Origin: JBFMGS01 sp040752635
GTDB lineage: Bacteria; Bacillota; SHA-98; UBA4971
Direction of reading: 5' to 3'
Assembly: GCA_040752635.1 (NCBI GenBank)
Contig: JBFMGS010000091.1
Span: 1-6,480 of the forward strand
DNA: 6,480 nucleotides
A program made the translations under genes and the position numbers. The notes under the pieces were generated by a model that had not been told where the DNA came from, made no database searches, and saw nothing but the letters and a program-made list of their open reading frames with translations. Positions 6,399-6,480 of this stretch are shown here, in pieces (positions within the stretch are counted from its first letter, which is position 1; every line of letters starts with the position of its first letter).

Positions 6399-6424
6399 GG
6401 TGTTCTCTCGCTATGGATGGGTCC

Positions 6425-6480
6425 TTAGCATGCCGGCTTGGTCATCTCGATGGCCTTGAGCGGGCAGACCTGCCAGCACA
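6425..6480 (-). CDS. Ferredoxin-like [4Fe-4S] protein, C-terminal end only
   Basis: Only the last 17 codons are inside the window, ending in TAA at 6427-6425. They read CWQVCPLKAIEMTKPAC. The CxxxCP followed by LKAIEM is the end of a bacterial-type [4Fe-4S] ferredoxin motif (third and fourth ligands of CxxCxxCxxxCP). The protein could be a free-standing ferredoxin serving AOR, a delta-type subunit of a 2-oxoacid oxidoreductase, or the end of a larger iron-sulfur protein. The cysteine as last residue is unusual and lies outside the motif. It is on the same strand as moaD with a 132-bp gap holding two hairpins, so co-transcription is plausible but uncertain. Confidence 0.7.
   Translation of the reverse strand, partial: CWQVCPLKAIEMTKPAC

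Noticed and set aside
1..6480. CRISPR arrays, tRNA or rRNA genes, insertion sequences
   Set aside because: No regularly spaced repeats, tRNA-like cloverleaf segments, rRNA signatures, transposase motifs or terminal inverted repeats are seen.

Overview
The window holds one run of genes, all on the minus strand, so it reads from right to left. The content points to a strictly anaerobic bacterium with tungsten- and ferredoxin-based metabolism: a tungstopterin aldehyde:ferredoxin oxidoreductase (AOR), two [4Fe-4S] proteins, a MoaD-type sulfur carrier and a 2-oxoacid:ferredoxin oxidoreductase subunit. The DNA is moderately GC-rich, Shine-Dalgarno sites are strong and two genes start with TTG. This would suit a Gram-positive (Bacillota-like) anaerobe, but the lineage is an inference and is not proven here.

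Layout in transcription order. (1) 6480-6425: C-terminal end of a small ferredoxin-like protein, cut by the window edge. (2) 6424-6293: a 132-bp gap with two GC-rich hairpins. (3) 6292-5990: MoaD/ThiS-like ubiquitin-fold protein ending in Gly-Gly. (4) 5922-5425: four-cluster [4Fe-4S] polyferredoxin, AorA-like. (5) 5403-3514: AOR catalytic subunit, AorB-like. (6) 3444-2203: FAD/NAD(P)-binding oxidoreductase, AorC-like. (7) 2136-382: YtcJ-type amidohydrolase. (8) 381-115: a 267-bp gap with no convincing gene, promoter or terminator. (9) 114-1: N-terminal 38 residues of a 2-oxoacid:ferredoxin oxidoreductase gamma subunit, running off the left edge.

Genes 3-6 resemble the three-subunit AorABC enzyme with a dedicated MoaD known from Aromatoleum. 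In that enzyme a tungsten catalytic subunit passes electrons through a four-cluster ferredoxin subunit to an FAD subunit that reduces NAD+. The expected chemistry is reversible aldehyde/carboxylate interconversion linked to ferredoxin and NAD(H). The amidohydrolase and the 2-oxoacid oxidoreductase downstream suggest that AOR sits in a wider catabolic module for amides, amino acids or 2-oxoacids. That link rests on gene neighbourhood only.

The most notable non-genic observation is a shift in codon use. aorA and aorB use ATA for most isoleucines, while moaD, aorC and the amidohydrolase mainly use ATC. The electron-transfer/catalytic pair may therefore have a different history from its neighbours.
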